64,000 nt of DNA from Monodelphis domestica (lineage: Eukaryota > Chordata > Mammalia > Didelphimorphia > Didelphidae), in the NCBI RefSeq assembly GCF_027887165.1, contig NC_077230.1:37585351-37649350 (forward strand). The letters are read 5' to 3'. How positions within the stretch are numbered: position 1 is the first letter of the stretch; each line of letters begins with the position of its first letter. A program made the position numbers and the translations under genes. The notes beneath the pieces are model-generated. The model searched no databases and was not told the DNA's origin. It saw only the letters and a program-made list of their open reading frames with translations. Positions 46,546-59,334 of this stretch are shown here, in pieces.

Positions 46546-48454
46546 CTGAAATAGAAAGTTAAAAGCTTTAAATGGAAGTCCTTTTTACAGTTACATATGT
46601 GCAATAATGTTATTTGGGATAAGGAACCTTTTTCACAATTATGCTTTAGCACCTATGATAGGTCAAAAAAAAAAAGCACGTAGTGAATTTGAGGAGAATG
46701 AGATCATGTGCCACTATAAATAATTTACTTAGAGAACTTAGGTAAAACTTGCATCACTCAATATCTTATACATTTGAGATATTAAATAAGTTTGTTCATA
46801 TTGCCAAAATGAATGGAGCTTTTTAGAATCAACAAAATGTGACAATGTAGAGAGAACCCCAGGAGGCTTATTTTCACAAAATGTTAGGCATGGGAATCAA
46901 AGAAAGTTGTTTCTGTTATCAGATAACATTTTCTCAATATGGGAACCTTCGTATTTTTAGGTGCTGAACATAGGAATAATATTCTAGAACTAGAAGGAAT
47001 GTCCAAAAGGGTTCATTTAATCTAACCTCCTCATTGAACTTTTCAGACTACTAAAGCCCAGAAAACTTAAATAATGCCTGCAGTGTTTCAGAAGAATGAA
47101 GAAATGGTACATATCCTAATTCTGAAGAACAAGAGGGCAGTTATGAATCTAAATAAGGTATATTTGATGATTCATCATTCAACGAGTATTGTGGGACTTC
47201 TCAGTATTATATGGAGAAAAAATGCCCAAGTTACACAGTCTGAAGGAATTTTTTTTTTTAAATGGAAGTTCTTGATATCATGGCAGTCACTTTATCCCTT
47301 TCTCTGGCCTAGAAGTGCATGTCTTTGTCTTTTTCTGTCTGCCAAGCCCTTCCCTTCTCATGACACAACTTGTTCAGGACTTAGACTCTTCTCCCCTAGA
47401 TCACCTCTCCAATCCCATAAAGTATCCAGGACTCAGTGACTTTGATTTCTTCTCTAAAACAGTGGTACCGATGATGAGAAATATACCGAATCAGCAAATA
47501 GCTCAGACAACATTCTTTGCCTAATAGTTTTACTTTGGGATGCATATGTATCGATTAAAAAGTGTCTCCTGTTTAATAAATCCTCAGTAACTTCTTTGCA
47601 TGGGGTTCCAGGAATGGATATCATATCATCAGCCAGGGTAAGGTAGGGAAAAGATGAAAGATGAAAGAAGTGATAATTCTTGAAGAGGTCCTCTAAGCTT
47701 TTAGAACTAGGTTAAAATTGGGGCTCAGAGGTAAATTAAGAGTTTATGGGTTTTTTTGGATTTCAAAGTCTGATCCTAAAGACAAAACTTTAGTGATAAC
47801 TTTCTCTGAATGGGTTCAGAATGATTTCTTGAACATGAATATATAATAAGAATAGTTTGATCCATTTCCCTTACTGGAATTTTATATGGAACCCTTAATT
47901 AAAGCAAAGGCCTAGAGGTTTTTTGGTAGTAACTATATGCAGAGAGAGATGATTCTTGAGTTGAATACTGGTTTAGGAACATTATTTTAACCCTTTCATC
48001 TACTAAGCCTGCCAGGCTATGGAGCATTTGATTCACTCACCAAATTGAGTGACATGGCTTTTAAAAATTTGATTTGATCAATCAAAGTACTTTGGAAATA
48101 ACTTCACACAGAACAATTTGAATCCATGGAGTCACCAAGACTAGGAAAGGCCTTTGAACTTCTCAGAGGAAAACAGAGGCCCATTTTTAAAAAGCTGCTT
48201 AAAAATGACATGGACTAGATGTCCTGTCATTTGATATTTCTAGCAATTATCACTCAGTTTTAGATGATAGTTATGTATTGTCTAATATTTTGAGTTTTAA
48301 AAAATTTACATATTCAGACTTGGGATTTTTGCTTATTAAATATTTTTTGCATCATGCATCTATAGTTTGTTTAAAATGGTCATAAGTGATACATATTATG
48401 GGCTTTTGTACAAATTTAGTTCTAATGTATTTATAGTCTATAGTAGAACCTCAC

Positions 48455-48563
48455 CATATAAAATCATCCCCATCACCAGCTGCACCCTTTAGGAGGGAAA
48501 CTTTTTTCTCCTGGTAGTCCTCTTCAAATTTTGTGGGGACTTTCCCAATGTAGGTACCATCAT
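48455..48563 (-). CDS. Exon 7 (109 nt, phase 1-to-2)
   Basis: The acceptor is 'ctttatcattgtag' and the donor GTGAGG. It encodes DGTYIGKVPTKFEEDYQEKK then VSLLKGAAGDGDDFI. It is longer than its module relatives but shares their acceptor and the downstream intron (48060-48450 matches 5440-5790 and 9990-10370). Its own paralogue at 10377-10506 is broken by a stop and a T-rich insertion. Confidence 0.78.
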
Positions 48564-49426
48564 CTACAATGATAAAGAGTTTAAATGTAATCTTTAAAAT
48601 CATTTAAAGAAATAGAAAATGTCACGCCATTTCCCAAGGTCTTTGCAGGTTTCTTCATTAAATTAGTTAATGGAGGATTTTTTCACACTAGAAGTTGCTT
48701 ATATAGATATCTCACAATGTCTTTATGAAAAAATCAAAACTAGTAACAAGAAGGGATGCCTCATGAATTTTTAGTGCAGTGTAAATCACAAGAGATTCAC
48801 AATATACAGAGAAGACTGAAAAATCTATTCATTTATATGTCATCACTGGGTTACTCATAGCAAATATTGACAAGTTATCCTTGTGATCAGGGAAGGTATG
48901 GAATGAAAAATGGATAAGAACATAGCCTTTGTCATCAAGAAGTGTTTACTCCACTGATATAAAACTTTTAAAAAATGAATATGCTGAAGAGACATAATTT
49001 TTCCTTAATCTTTACTGTTCCTTATTATAATTGTGCATACTTCTCTTGGCCTCATTGTCTATAAAGTGAAGATAGAAAGAAAGGCCTCTAACTGAGGTAG
49101 CCACTGATGTGGATCAGGAACTGCATCACAGTACCTCTTCCTTGAGCAATTAGGATGGGTTCGCCTAATATGGATATGGCAGGTACTGGTATTTTTTCAG
49201 TATTTTGACCATTCTTTTAATATTTATTTACATTTTGGGACAGGTGGAAGACCTACAATTCATTTACTTGGGGAGATACTAAAGCTATTCATTTGAAAAC
49301 TTTTTTATAAAAAATTGGGCAACTGTTGGTAAGCATCTATTTGTCTAAAATATGGTTGAGTCAAAATATTGCTCCTATAACAACATATAATATATATAAC
49401 TATGAAAAGAATTTCAATAAACTCAC

Positions 49427-49491
49427 AATTAGTTGAATCACTGATGTCTTCATGTACATCTGCTGGGCTTGTCTGCTCAGAGATGTGAGCC
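49427..49491 (-). CDS. Exon 6 (65 nt, phase 2-to-1)
   Basis: The acceptor is 'acattttattctag' and the donor GTGAGT. It encodes AHISEQTSPADVHEDISDST plus N. It is the paralogue of exon 3. The flanking introns also align for hundreds of bases, so the pair 5+6 and the pair 2+3 are copies of one two-exon module adding 48 codons each. Confidence 0.85.
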
Positions 49492-49828
49492 CTAGAATAA
49501 AATGTCAAAAGCACTAAATAGAAATCCTTGTTTTAAAAGAGCAAAAATTGAATATTAATATTTGAAATAAGGATTTTTCACATTATTCTCTTTTATTATG
49601 ACCTTTTAAGGGCTCCTCACAAATGAATACTCTTGATTTGGTCCTTCCCTATGTCTCCACCAGGGATTTTAACTTCTCAGCGTATATCCTATGTCAAACC
49701 TTCATCTATAGAGCTTTTATACTTTTGAGATATTTCATCTGTTTATAGATATTGCAAAAACAAATTGGGATTTTAGGAACCAACAGGGCCCAATGATAAG
49801 AAGGCCCTTCTTATCTATATCTATAATA

Positions 49829-49900
49829 TCTATAAGTATCTATATTTATATATAAAATATTATTTATTATAGATATAGATATATATCTATATCTGTAATA
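49829..49900. repeat. (ATATCT)n-like AT-rich simple repeat
   Basis: Irregular TATCTATA and TATAGATA units are seen directly. It lies beside the SINE and is absent from the sister module. Confidence 0.85.
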
Positions 49901-49918
49901 TCAAGAATATCATGGGAA

Positions 49919-50075
49919 GGGGGCAGCTGGATAGCTCAGTGGTTTGAGAGCCAGGCCTAGAGACTGTGTGACCCTGGGCAAGTCAATTGACTCCCATTGC
50001 CTAGCCCTTACCACTCTTCTGCCTTGGAACCAATACCTGGTATTGATTCTAAGACAGAAAGTAAGGGTTTTAAAT
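49919..50075 (+). mobile_element. tRNA-type marsupial SINE
   Basis: The head 'gggcagctggatagctcagt' is tRNA-like with an A-box. The body ends with 'ccttaccactcttctgcctt' and 'attctaagacagaaagtaag'. A perfect 16-bp target duplication, AAGAATATCATGGGAA, flanks it (49903-49918 and 50076-50091). An internal part present in other copies of this family, as I recall it, is missing. The sister module at about 56240 has the uninterrupted site. Confidence 0.93.
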
Positions 50076-51067
50076 AAGAATATCATGGGAACAAATGAAA
50101 AAAGTTATGTAAACAAATGAAATAAGTTATTTCTGTGGTGAGGTACCAGTGTGTCATCAAGTGACAACTTTTTATTTTTAAAGACAAGAAAATTGGAACT
50201 ATGTGCTTGAATTGGATGTGGTGTCAGAAGAAGTTCATTGGGTCTGATATCCTTATTGGATTTCTGAGTCTCCAAAAAAAGTTAAGTGGCTCCCCCAAAA
50301 TCACACAAGGGAGTATTGATCTCCATTGTTGTGACCTAAAGAATAAGTTTATATATTTTTTTCTTTTCTTTGAAGGAACTCAGAATTTTTTTGCCAGAAC
50401 ATGGATAAATAGTAAGTGGAATTAAATGTTTTTATGTTGATTCTGGCAATTGTGGACCTTTTACATGTACCTTTTTTTTCTTTATACTGAAGTATAAGGA
50501 ATCCTTTCTTTAAGTTCTATTTAGTGCTTCTGTTTTTTAGTAGTTATTCTCTACAGGTAGAAATATGTCCTTTCTGGTTAATCTTATCTTGAATTTTATT
50601 GTAGTTCAAAATATTAAATAAAGCCCATGCAAATCCTTACCCTTCCATCATGAGACACCACTGACCCTGTAGACTTTGACATGGTTTTAATATAATCTTA
50701 TTGATCTCAAAAGACTGGGAAACTACTCTAGCCAAAACCATTAGCTTCCAATAAATGACTGACAATGACAAAGTCATTATAATAATCAATGTATAAAGAG
50801 ATGTAATTTTGAAAAAGCTTTTAAAAATGGAATGTTGTGGGTATTAAATGCAATTGTCATTTTGTAGCAATGTTCAGCTTTCAAATACTAATTATATAAT
50901 GCCTTTTTAAATTGTTTTTCAAAAGATCACTTAAAGAGAAATTTTCCTTCATTTTTTTTGTTTGTTAGGTTGTTTTTTTGCAGCTTCAAATGTCCTTATC
51001 AATAAGCTTCTTAGACTTCAGTAAAAGGGCTAGTCTTTTTACTTCATAGGTTAAAGTAGAAACTCAC

Positions 51068-51146
51068 CATCTTTGAGGTTCCATGTCCTCCTTGAGAATG
51101 ATTTCATCCATCCTAGTGTTACTATATGCCTGGGGGACTCCAACAT
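51068..51146 (-). CDS. Exon 5 (79 nt, phase 1-to-2)
   Basis: The acceptor is 'tttatcactgtag' and the donor GTGAGT. It encodes VGVPQAYSNTR then MDEIILKEDMEPQR. It is the paralogue of exon 2; the back half is conserved and the front half changed. The TG end joins G of exon 6 to give Trp, as in the other copy. Confidence 0.83.
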
Positions 51147-51964
51147 CTACAGTGATAAAGATTTAAAATATATTCTCCAAATACATTTTGGAGACTGGAG
51201 CAAAATATACACTCCAAAAGCTTTTGGAGAAATATGAAATGCCAGGAATTTCTTATGCTAATTGACCTCTGCTGAGTTGTTGGCTTGTATTTAGTGGAGC
51301 AATGTTACATGCTGGTGAAACATCCTTACAATCATCCTTACACTTATGTTCAAGAGAACATTAACACCTTCAATAAAAGTTTTACTTCTCAATTAGCATA
51401 GATAGTTATCCAGTCAATAATAGGCAATTCTCCATGAAAAATGGAGCTGAAATCTAAAATTTTGTATATAATCACTATGTAAATTCATAAGGTATATGGA
51501 GAAATCATCTATATGCTTAGGGTGCTAAGGAATAAAAAACACATAAGGACACAGCTTAATCTTCAAGCAGCTTATATTCCAGGGTATAAGTAAGAGTTTC
51601 CCTGGGTAATCTACAAAAATCTACTTCTTTGGTACTGTTACTTAATATCATTATTTACTTTTCCCAGGGATTCCATTGTCCACAGAAAGGGGAAGGGTGG
51701 AAAAGAGGCCTCTGATAGCAGATGTTATGGCCTCTGCTGTGCAATATGAATTAATAGCAGCATTTCTTTGCCATTTAGATCAGTTTTCCTGGTAAAGCAA
51801 AAAGTGCCCTTTGTATATTCCATTTGATGGTTGGTTTTTCTTGAAAATTCTTAATTGTAAACTAACTGTTGTTTGACAGAATCTCTGTCACTAAATGTGA
51901 TTGAGTTTGAATGTTTCTTCCTTGACTTCATTTGCAAATGTGTATATGATCTAAATAAACTCAC

Positions 51965-52024
51965 CATTCTCTTTAGTTAGGGAAAATATGCATGCTTTTT
52001 CCATATCTGATGTCACAGAAGGCC
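51965..52024 (-). CDS. Exon 4 (60 nt, symmetric phase 1-to-1)
   Basis: The acceptor is 'attacattcaag' and the donor GTGAGT. In phase 1 it encodes PSVTSDMEKACIFSLTKEN between shared codons for Trp and Asp; the phase-2 frame used by its relative at 59149-59210 meets TAA. Because both ends are phase 1, including or skipping it keeps the downstream frame: exon 3 can also join exon 5 directly, giving Tyr at the junction. It is therefore a natural cassette exon, or a relic that is skipped. An old L1 lies immediately upstream of it. Confidence 0.55.
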
Positions 52025-52049
52025 CTTGAATGTAATAAAAAAATCAATA

Positions 52050-55000
52050 ATTTAAAAGATTCAAGACACCATGTTAAAAGAAATAGTCATAGAAGACTAA
52101 CCTGATAGCCTCAGATAGGATGGAAAATTAGAAATTGAGAGAATCCACCAACTGCCTTCTGAAAGAAACAACAAAATAAATACCCCAGGACTATTATAGG
52201 CAAATTCTAGAATTCTCAGGCCAAGGAAAAAGTACTACATGTATACAGAATGAGAATTGAAATATATCTTGGAAGTACTGTCAGCACAGGACCTAGAAAC
52301 TTCTACAATAAAGAATAAGAAGGCATGGAATATGATATGCTGAAAGGCAAGGAATCTAGGACAATAAGAATTATATATGTAGCAAAACTGAGCATAACCA
52401 ACGGATACTTAATGATGTAGAGGAATTTCAGACTTTCCTGATAAAAAAAATACGTGAGCATATTCAATACTCAAGAAAAGCATAAAGAAGTAAATTGAAA
52501 ACTTAAGGGTTTCAGTAAGGTTGTACATTCATATCTGGGAAAGTGATAATTGTATTATGCTTGAGATAGATAAGCTACTCGAAGTATACAAGATATCTAA
52601 AGTATTTTAGATATTTAAGAACTTTATCACTATTAGAGCAATGAAAGGTAGGATACCCAGAAAGATGGAAGAAAGATAAATAAATGACTGATATCCCAAA
52701 CTAACAAAATACAAAAACACAAAGGGCAGAAAAGGGAAAACATGGGAAGAAGAAAAAAAGGGAGAAAGGGATAAACTGTCTCTCATTAAGAGGCACATGA
52801 GGCAAACACAGTGGAGGAGAAAATTAGGGACAGCATGCTATACTTGAGCATTGTCCTCATGAGATTTAGCTCAAATGTGTGAATGACATCCATACTCAGA
52901 TATAGAAAATTACCTTTTCCATAGGAAAATAAAGGAGGACAATAAGGGAAGGGGTGAGGAAATTTTGGAAAAAATCAAAGGTAAATTGGAGATTTGTTGT
53001 TGAAGTTGAAGGTTGTTGAAGTTGAAACATGTGAAAAGAGAAAGGCTAAAAAAAAAGAGAAAACAAGAAACAGGAGGAAAATAATATGGAGGGAAACATA
53101 CAAGTAGTAATCATAATCACACATGTGAATATGATGAACTCACCCACAAAATGGATAGGATAGCAGAGTAGATTAAGGGCCTAATCCCCCAAAATGCTAT
53201 CTAAAAGAAATATAATTCAAACACAGTAAGTAAGGAGCTGGTACAGAACCTACTATGCCTTACCTAAAGTTAAAAAAGACAGGAGTAGCATCCATCATCA
53301 CTAGGCCAAAGTACAAATTGATCTAATCAAAGAGAGGATGAAAATTACATCAGGATAAAAAGCACAATAGATAATGAAAAAATATCAGGACTAAACATCT
53401 ATGTGCCAAATAACATACCTTCCAGATTCCAAAGAAAAAATTCCATGAGTTACAGGAAAAAATAGATAGTAAAATATAACTAATGTGGGGTCCTCAACCT
53501 CCTTTCAGAAGTAGATAAACCCAACCAAAAAATAAACAAGAAGGAAGTTAAGGAAATAAATAGAACTTTAGAAAAGTTTAATAGGATAGCCTTTTGGAGA
53601 AAATGGAATAGCAATAGATAGTATTTCTTTTTTCCTGAGGACATGGCACCTTCACAAAACCACAAAAACATAAGAGGGCATAGAAACCTCACAAGAAGAT
53701 ATAGAAGAGCTAAAGAATTAAATTTTTACTTTTCAAATCACAATTCAATAAAAATTACACTCAAAAAGGGCAGCAGAGAGACTGAAAATTAATTCGAAAC
53801 TAAGTAATCTTATCCCAGAGAATGAATGGGACAAAAAACAAATTATAGAAAGCACGAAAAATTTCTTTAAAGAAAATGACAATGAGAAAATGACATTTTA
53901 AAATTTATGGGATTCCACCAAAGTGCTACTTATGAGAAAATGCATATTTCTTAGTGTTTACATCAATAAAATAGAGAAAGAGCAGATCAATGAATTAGGC
54001 ATGCAACTTAAAAAAACTACACAAGAAAAAATTTTATATCTCTAATTAAACTCCAAATTACAATGAATGACAGCAAGTAAGAGAACAATAGACCTAATAA
54101 ATAAGAGAAGGTGTTACTTTTATTAAAAAAAGTAAACAAAAATAGATAAACCACTGGTTACTTGATTTAAAAAGAAGAAAACTATGCTTATCAGTATAAA
54201 AAATGAAAAACATCAATGAAGAAGAAATTAAAGAAATCAATAGAAGTTATTTTGTTCAATTATATGCAAATACATCTGACACTCTTAAGTGAAATTGATG
54301 AATATATGTAAACATATAAACTATGAAGATTAATTAACAAAAGAGGAAAAAGATAATTAAATGACCACACCACCAAAACAGAAATTAAACACACCATCAG
54401 AGAATTCCCTAAAAAAAGCCCAGGACCACATGGATTCAAAGTGAATTCTACCACACATTCAAAGAACAACTAACTTTACTACTACGTCAACTGTTTGGAA
54501 AAATAAAGGAAGAAGGAATCCTTCCAAACTCTTTTTGGGAACAAATATGGTATGACAAATTAAAAAAAAATAATTATAGCAATTGTCTCTGACAAAGCTT
54601 CATTTCTTAAGTATATTGGGAATTGTACCAAATTTATTAGAATACAAAGTATTCCCCAAGTGAAAGATGGTCAAGCGATATGATTAGGCAGTTCTCAGAG
54701 GAGGAAATTAAAATTGTCCATAGTCATATGCAAGTTAAAACAATTATGAGATATGACCTCACCCCTTTCAAATTAGCTAACATGACCAAAATGGAAAAAT
54801 GATAAATGTTGGAGGGGATGTGGGGAAAAATGTATATTAATATACTGTTGATCTATGAATGATACAACCATCCTGGGAAACATTATGGAACCATATTCCA
54901 AGTGTCATAAAACAATACAGACCCTGTGATCCTGAGATAATACTACTGGGTTTGTGTCCCAAAGAGATCAGAAATAAGGGAAAAGGATCTACCTCTACCA

Positions 55001-55230
55001 AAATATTTCATCAGCTCTTATTATAGTGGTGAAGAATTAGAAACTGAGGAACTGTATCACCTGGAGAATGAAAGGATCAACAAGTTGTGGTATATAGGTG
55101 TAATGGAATGCATTGCGCCATAAGAAATGGCAAACAGGATGAAATCAGAAAAACCTAGAAGGACTTAAATGAACTGATGCAAAGTGAAGCAAGCAGAACA
55201 ATGTATACAGTAAAAGAAAATATTCCTTAT
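52050..55230 (+). mobile_element. Old L1, 5'-truncated (ORF1 end to 3' UTR)
   Basis: Plus-strand order: ORF1 C-terminal-like part (about 52120-52480), spacer, ORF2 start ('tgaatatgatgaactcaccc', about 53130), endonuclease, partial reverse transcriptase ('agcccaggaccacatggatt', 54416-54435) and C-terminal region with 3' end ('gaactgatgcaaagtgaagc', 55173). A middle part of the reverse transcriptase is missing around 54600. Frames are broken many times. It lies between exons 3 and 4. Confidence 0.88.
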
Positions 55231-55842
55231 GATTCCTAATTGCAAAGTCAATCACAAGCAATTTCCAATGCACTGAGAAATCTACACTTTCTTATGTCAT
55301 CACTGTAATACACATAGCAAATATTGACAAGTTAACTTGTATTCAAGGAATGAAAAGGAATATATGGAATGAAAAATGGATAAGGACAAAGCCTTTGTTT
55401 TCAAATAGTGTTTTCTCCACTGGTACAAAGCTAAAAATAAGATAATATACTGAAAGTATATATTTTTTCTTAATCCATACTGTTATTTGTTACAATTATG
55501 CACAGTTCTCTTGGAAACCACAGTCTCTATAAATTGAAAGTGGGAAATAGGTCCTCTGCCTGAGGTAATGTTAGCCACTGGTGTGTACCAATTTCTTGAG
55601 CAATAGGTATGGGTTGGCTTGATCTGGACGTGGTAGGTATTTAGATGTTGCATATTTGGATTTTTTTAAATTTTGGAGCAGAAAGATGATGACCTACTAT
55701 TCATTTGAAAACACTTTTTTTTAAAATTGAGTTACTTCTGGTAAGAATCTGTTTATCTAAAATATGGTTGAATCAAAACATTGCTCCCCCAACTAATATA
55801 CTATTATGTGTGTAAATATTAAAAGAATTTCAGTAAACTCAC

Positions 55843-55907
55843 AATTAGTCGGAACATTGATGTCTTCTTGTACATGTGCTGGGCTTGTCTCCTCAGAAAT
55901 ATGAACC
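55843..55907 (-). CDS. Exon 3 (65 nt, phase 2-to-1)
   Basis: The acceptor is 'acattttattctag' and the donor GTGAGT. It encodes VHISEETSPAHVQEDINVPTN. The paralogue at 49427-49491 has the same length and phase and shares HISE.TSPA.V.EDI. A second frame is also open across both copies, but only this frame joins the neighbouring exons without a stop. Confidence 0.85.
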
Positions 55908-57920
55908 CTAGAATAAAATGTCAAAATATATAAATATAAATCCTTGTTTTTAAAAGCACAAATATTGAAGATTAATCTTTTATATTATTCTTTTTATCAC
56001 CACCTCTGAAGGGCTCCTTACAAATGAATACTGTTTATCTGGAGAGTCCTTCCCTCTTTCTCCACCAATAAAATTTTCACCTCTTAACATATGTCCTATA
56101 TAAAACCTTTATCAGTAGAGCTTCTATACTTTTGACATATTGCAGTTGCTTGCAGATATTGCAAAAACAAATTAAGGTTTTTAGAAACTTATAGGGTCTG
56201 ATGGTGTAATGATAGGTCAAGAAAGCTTATTTACTATCAAAAATATCATGGGAACAAATGAAAAGTGTTTTTTTTTCCCCTCTGGTGAGGTAGTGGTGTT
56301 TCATCAAGTGGTGACACCTTTGAAATTTTAAAGACAAGAAAATTGAAATAATGGACTGGAGTTGAATGTGACATCAGAAGGGGTCCTTGGAGTCTGATAT
56401 ACTTATTGGATTGCTGGGTCTCTAGAAAAGGTAATTGGCTCCCCCCAAATCACACAAGGGTGTATGGATCCATCTCTGAGTTGGAAGAACAGGGATCATT
56501 CTTGTTTCTAACATGTTGTATTTGCTTCTGGAACACTAAGTAATTCATTGAATTGGTCTGTATATGCTTTGGCAAGAAGGCACCAAAACTTCTTTGTCCA
56601 AGGAACTTTCTCAATCTAGGAAGTTCCTGATATCAATGCAATCATACTTCCTCCTCCTCATCCCATCCTCCCTTTTTTTAATCTCCCCTAAACTCCATGA
56701 GGGGAGTGACTGTCTCAAGTGTGTCTGTGCTTTTCTTTCTGCCAAACCTTTCTGTTTTTAGGAAAAAAACCATGCCAGCACCTATATTATCCTATAGAGC
56801 ATCCCTACAACCACTGAAGGTTTTTAGGCCTCACTAACATTTTCTAAAACAATGAACCTTTTTTCTTCATGAGAAATATAATATCGACAAATGGCCTATA
56901 GATTGACATACTTTGATGAACAGAGCATTATAGGAAAATTCTCCACTCTAGGAATCATAAGGAATGTGTCTTGTACTTATATTATCTTTGGTACTTTCTA
57001 AGCATGGAATTTATGGAGAGGGCGTGAAATTCTCAGTCTGAGTTAGACAAGGGAAGAATAAAGAAAAGAAGAGGGACCTATGTAGAAAGAATTCATTAAG
57101 TCCAAATGAATTGGGCTAAAATAAATTCTCTCTCACATTAAAACACTGAAAATAGAATCTCTCTTAAATCAATCAACTAAATGTTCAGATTTCTTGCTTT
57201 GATCTCCATTGTTGTAAATGAAAGAGCCAACTTAGTTTCCCCCTCCCCCTCTTTTCTTTGAAGGAATTCAGAGTTGTTTGTCTTGATCATGGATAAATAG
57301 TAAGTGGGATTGTCAATGATGACAAATTGTGAAGTCTTTTAGATATGGCATTTTTTCTTTATACTCGAGTATAAAGAATCTTTTCTTTAGGCCCTACTTA
57401 GTGTTTTTATTTCAATAATTATACTCTACATGTAGAGATATGTCCTTTCTGCTCAACCTAGTCTTGAATTTTATCGTAGGTCAAAAATATTAAGTGAAGC
57501 CCATACAGATCCTTATCCTTTCATCATGAGATGCTACTGTACTCTTTGACATGGGTACAATACATTCTCACTGAACTCAGATTGGGAAACAGTTCTAGCC
57601 AGAACCCTTAGGTTCCATGGAGTGCCTGACAATAGCAAAATCATTATAATAATTGTATAAAGAAAAGCAAATTTGAAAGCCATTTTTAAAAAGATAGAGG
57701 GGGTAGATGTTGTATGCAATTGCAATTTTTGTAGCAATATTTAGTTTTCCATTACTAATTAAATAATGTCATTTAAAAAAATGTTTTCCAAAGACCATTT
57801 ACAGAGAAATTTTTGTTTGTTATGTAAGGATTTTTTTGGCAGTTCTTATTCGATTAGTTTCTCAGATCTCAGTACAAGGGATATTCTTTTTAATTTATAT
57901 AAGCTAAAGTAGAAACTTAC

Positions 57921-57999
57921 CATCTTGGAGGTTCCATTTCCTCCTCAAGAATGATTTCATCCATCTTGTTGTCACTACATCCCTCACAATCCCACTCAT
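57921..57999 (-). CDS. Exon 2 (79 nt, phase 1-to-2)
   Basis: The acceptor is 'tttatcactgtag' and the donor GTAAGT. It encodes EWDCEGCSDNK then MDEIILEEEMEPPR, strongly acidic at its end. The exon at 51068-51146 is its paralogue with identical length and phase (MDEIILKEDMEPQR). The difference pattern keeps the MDEII core and the acidic tail while the front half diverges. The TG end joins G of the next exon to give Trp. Confidence 0.82.
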
Positions 58000-59148
58000 C
58001 TACAGTGATAAAAAAGTTAAAATTTGAATTTTAAAAGCATTTGGAGAAATAAGAGCTGCCAGACATTCCCTCAGTTAGTTTTCTGCTGAGTTGTTAACTG
58101 GTATTAGTGGAGAAATGTTACAACCTGGTCAAGCATCCTTACACTCATGCCTTGTTACTAAGAGAACATCACCATCTACTAAAAAAAGTCTTACTCCTCA
58201 ATTAGCATAGGTATCAAGTCAGTAATTGGTAATTCCTCATAAAAATATTGAACTGAAATCTAAAATATTCTATAAAATCACTGTGTAACTCCTATAATAT
58301 ATAAAGTATCTATATACTTAGGATGTTAAGGAATCAAAGACATAAGGACACAGCCTTTATCCTCAAGCAGCTTATAGTTGAGGTGTCTGATGCCAAAAGT
58401 AAGAGTGCCCCTGGTCAATCTACAAAAGTCACTTAAAAGAATTATTTATTCATTGTTCCCAGAGACTCCATTGCCTATGGAAAGGAAATGTTGCAAAAGA
58501 GACCTCTGATAATAGTTGTTTTGGCCACTGATGTACAATATAAATTATATACACTATCTTTCCACTGTTCAAATGCATTTTCCTTGTATGGCAGTGTTTT
58601 CTTTGGACATTCCAATCCATGGATTATTTTTCATGGAAATTCTTTGGTATAAAAAATCCTTTCTTTAGTCCTCCTTAGTGCTTTTTTTTTCCTTAATAGT
58701 TAAACCCTTCAGGAAGAGATATGCCTTTACTAGTCAATCTAGTCTTGAATTTTATTGTAGGTCAAAAATGTTTAGTAAAGCCCAGACAGATCTTTAGCCT
58801 TCCATCAGGAGGCAATTGACCCTGAAGTGTGTAACATGGTTATTTCATACTTTCATTCAACACAAAAGACTGGGAAATAACTCTAGCCAGAACAATTAGC
58901 TCCCATGGGGTGACTGACAGTAACAAAGGTCTTTTAATAATCAGTGTATAAAGAATGCCCACAATTTACTAACTAGTATTATATCTTTTTTAATTTATAA
59001 GATTCTGTTGTCTTTGAAATATATTACTTTAAAAATGTTTTCAAGATTAGGCTTTTGTTAACCAGAATCATTGCTCCTAAATGTGATTGGGTTTGTGTTG
59101 CTTCCTCTACTTCATCTGTAAATGTGAATATTATTTAAATAAACTCAC

Positions 59149-59210
59149 TTTTCTTCTTATTTGGGGAGATGGTCAAATCTTTTTCCATAATTGTCACAGT
59201 GCACTCATGA
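59149..59210 (-). CDS. Exon 1 (62 nt, phase 2-to-1)
   Basis: The acceptor is 'tttttatttccag' and the donor GTGAGT. The body reads 1 nt, then HECTVTIMEKDLTISPNKKK, then 1 nt. It is related in sequence to the 60-nt exon at 51965-52024 (shared VT..MEK segment and flanking intron). The trailing A joins AT of the next exon to give Asn. Confidence 0.7.
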
Positions 59211-59334
59211 CTGGAAATAAAAACATTTAAATTTAAATTCTAAATATAAAATTATATTAGAAAAGAATATATTATTTTTATTTATATTGTATACATAAAT
59301 ATATATTTCATAAAGTTTGTTATCTCTAGTTAAT

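Larger units (their letters stand above)
46441..48600 (-). repeat. Module copy with exons 8 and 7
   Basis: Intron sequence aligns with both the decayed copy (7096-7200, 9480-10500) and the 49-52 kb copy. For example, 47580-47640 ('cagtaacttctttgcatggg', 'gatatcatatcatcagcc') matches 9440-9500, and 48060-48450 matches 9990-10370. It is more closely related to the decayed copy than to the others. Confidence 0.85.
48601..52040 (-). repeat. Module copy with exons 6, 5 and 4
   Basis: It is colinear with 55240-59220: 48790-48970 with 55260-55440, 49427-49800 with 55843-56200, 50160-50300 with 56330-56460, 50460-51170 with 57340-58000, and 51240-51420 with 58049-58220. It differs by the SINE at 49919-50075 and by scattered small changes. 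Confidence 0.92.
55240..59220 (-). repeat. Module copy with exons 3, 2 and 1
   Basis: It is the sister of the 48.6-52.0 kb copy. An old L1 (52050-55230) now separates the two. An additional partial copy continues at 59600-60000 ('agggttttaaggaatccagt', 'aacaaatgaaaagagttttc'), in line with 56150-56480. Confidence 0.92.

Noticed and set aside
49427-55907. Alternative open frame through both 65-nt exons (starting LTSLSRQ / FIFLRRQ)
   Set aside because: It is open in each exon alone but does not fit the phases of the adjacent exons, whereas the acidic frame joins throughout.
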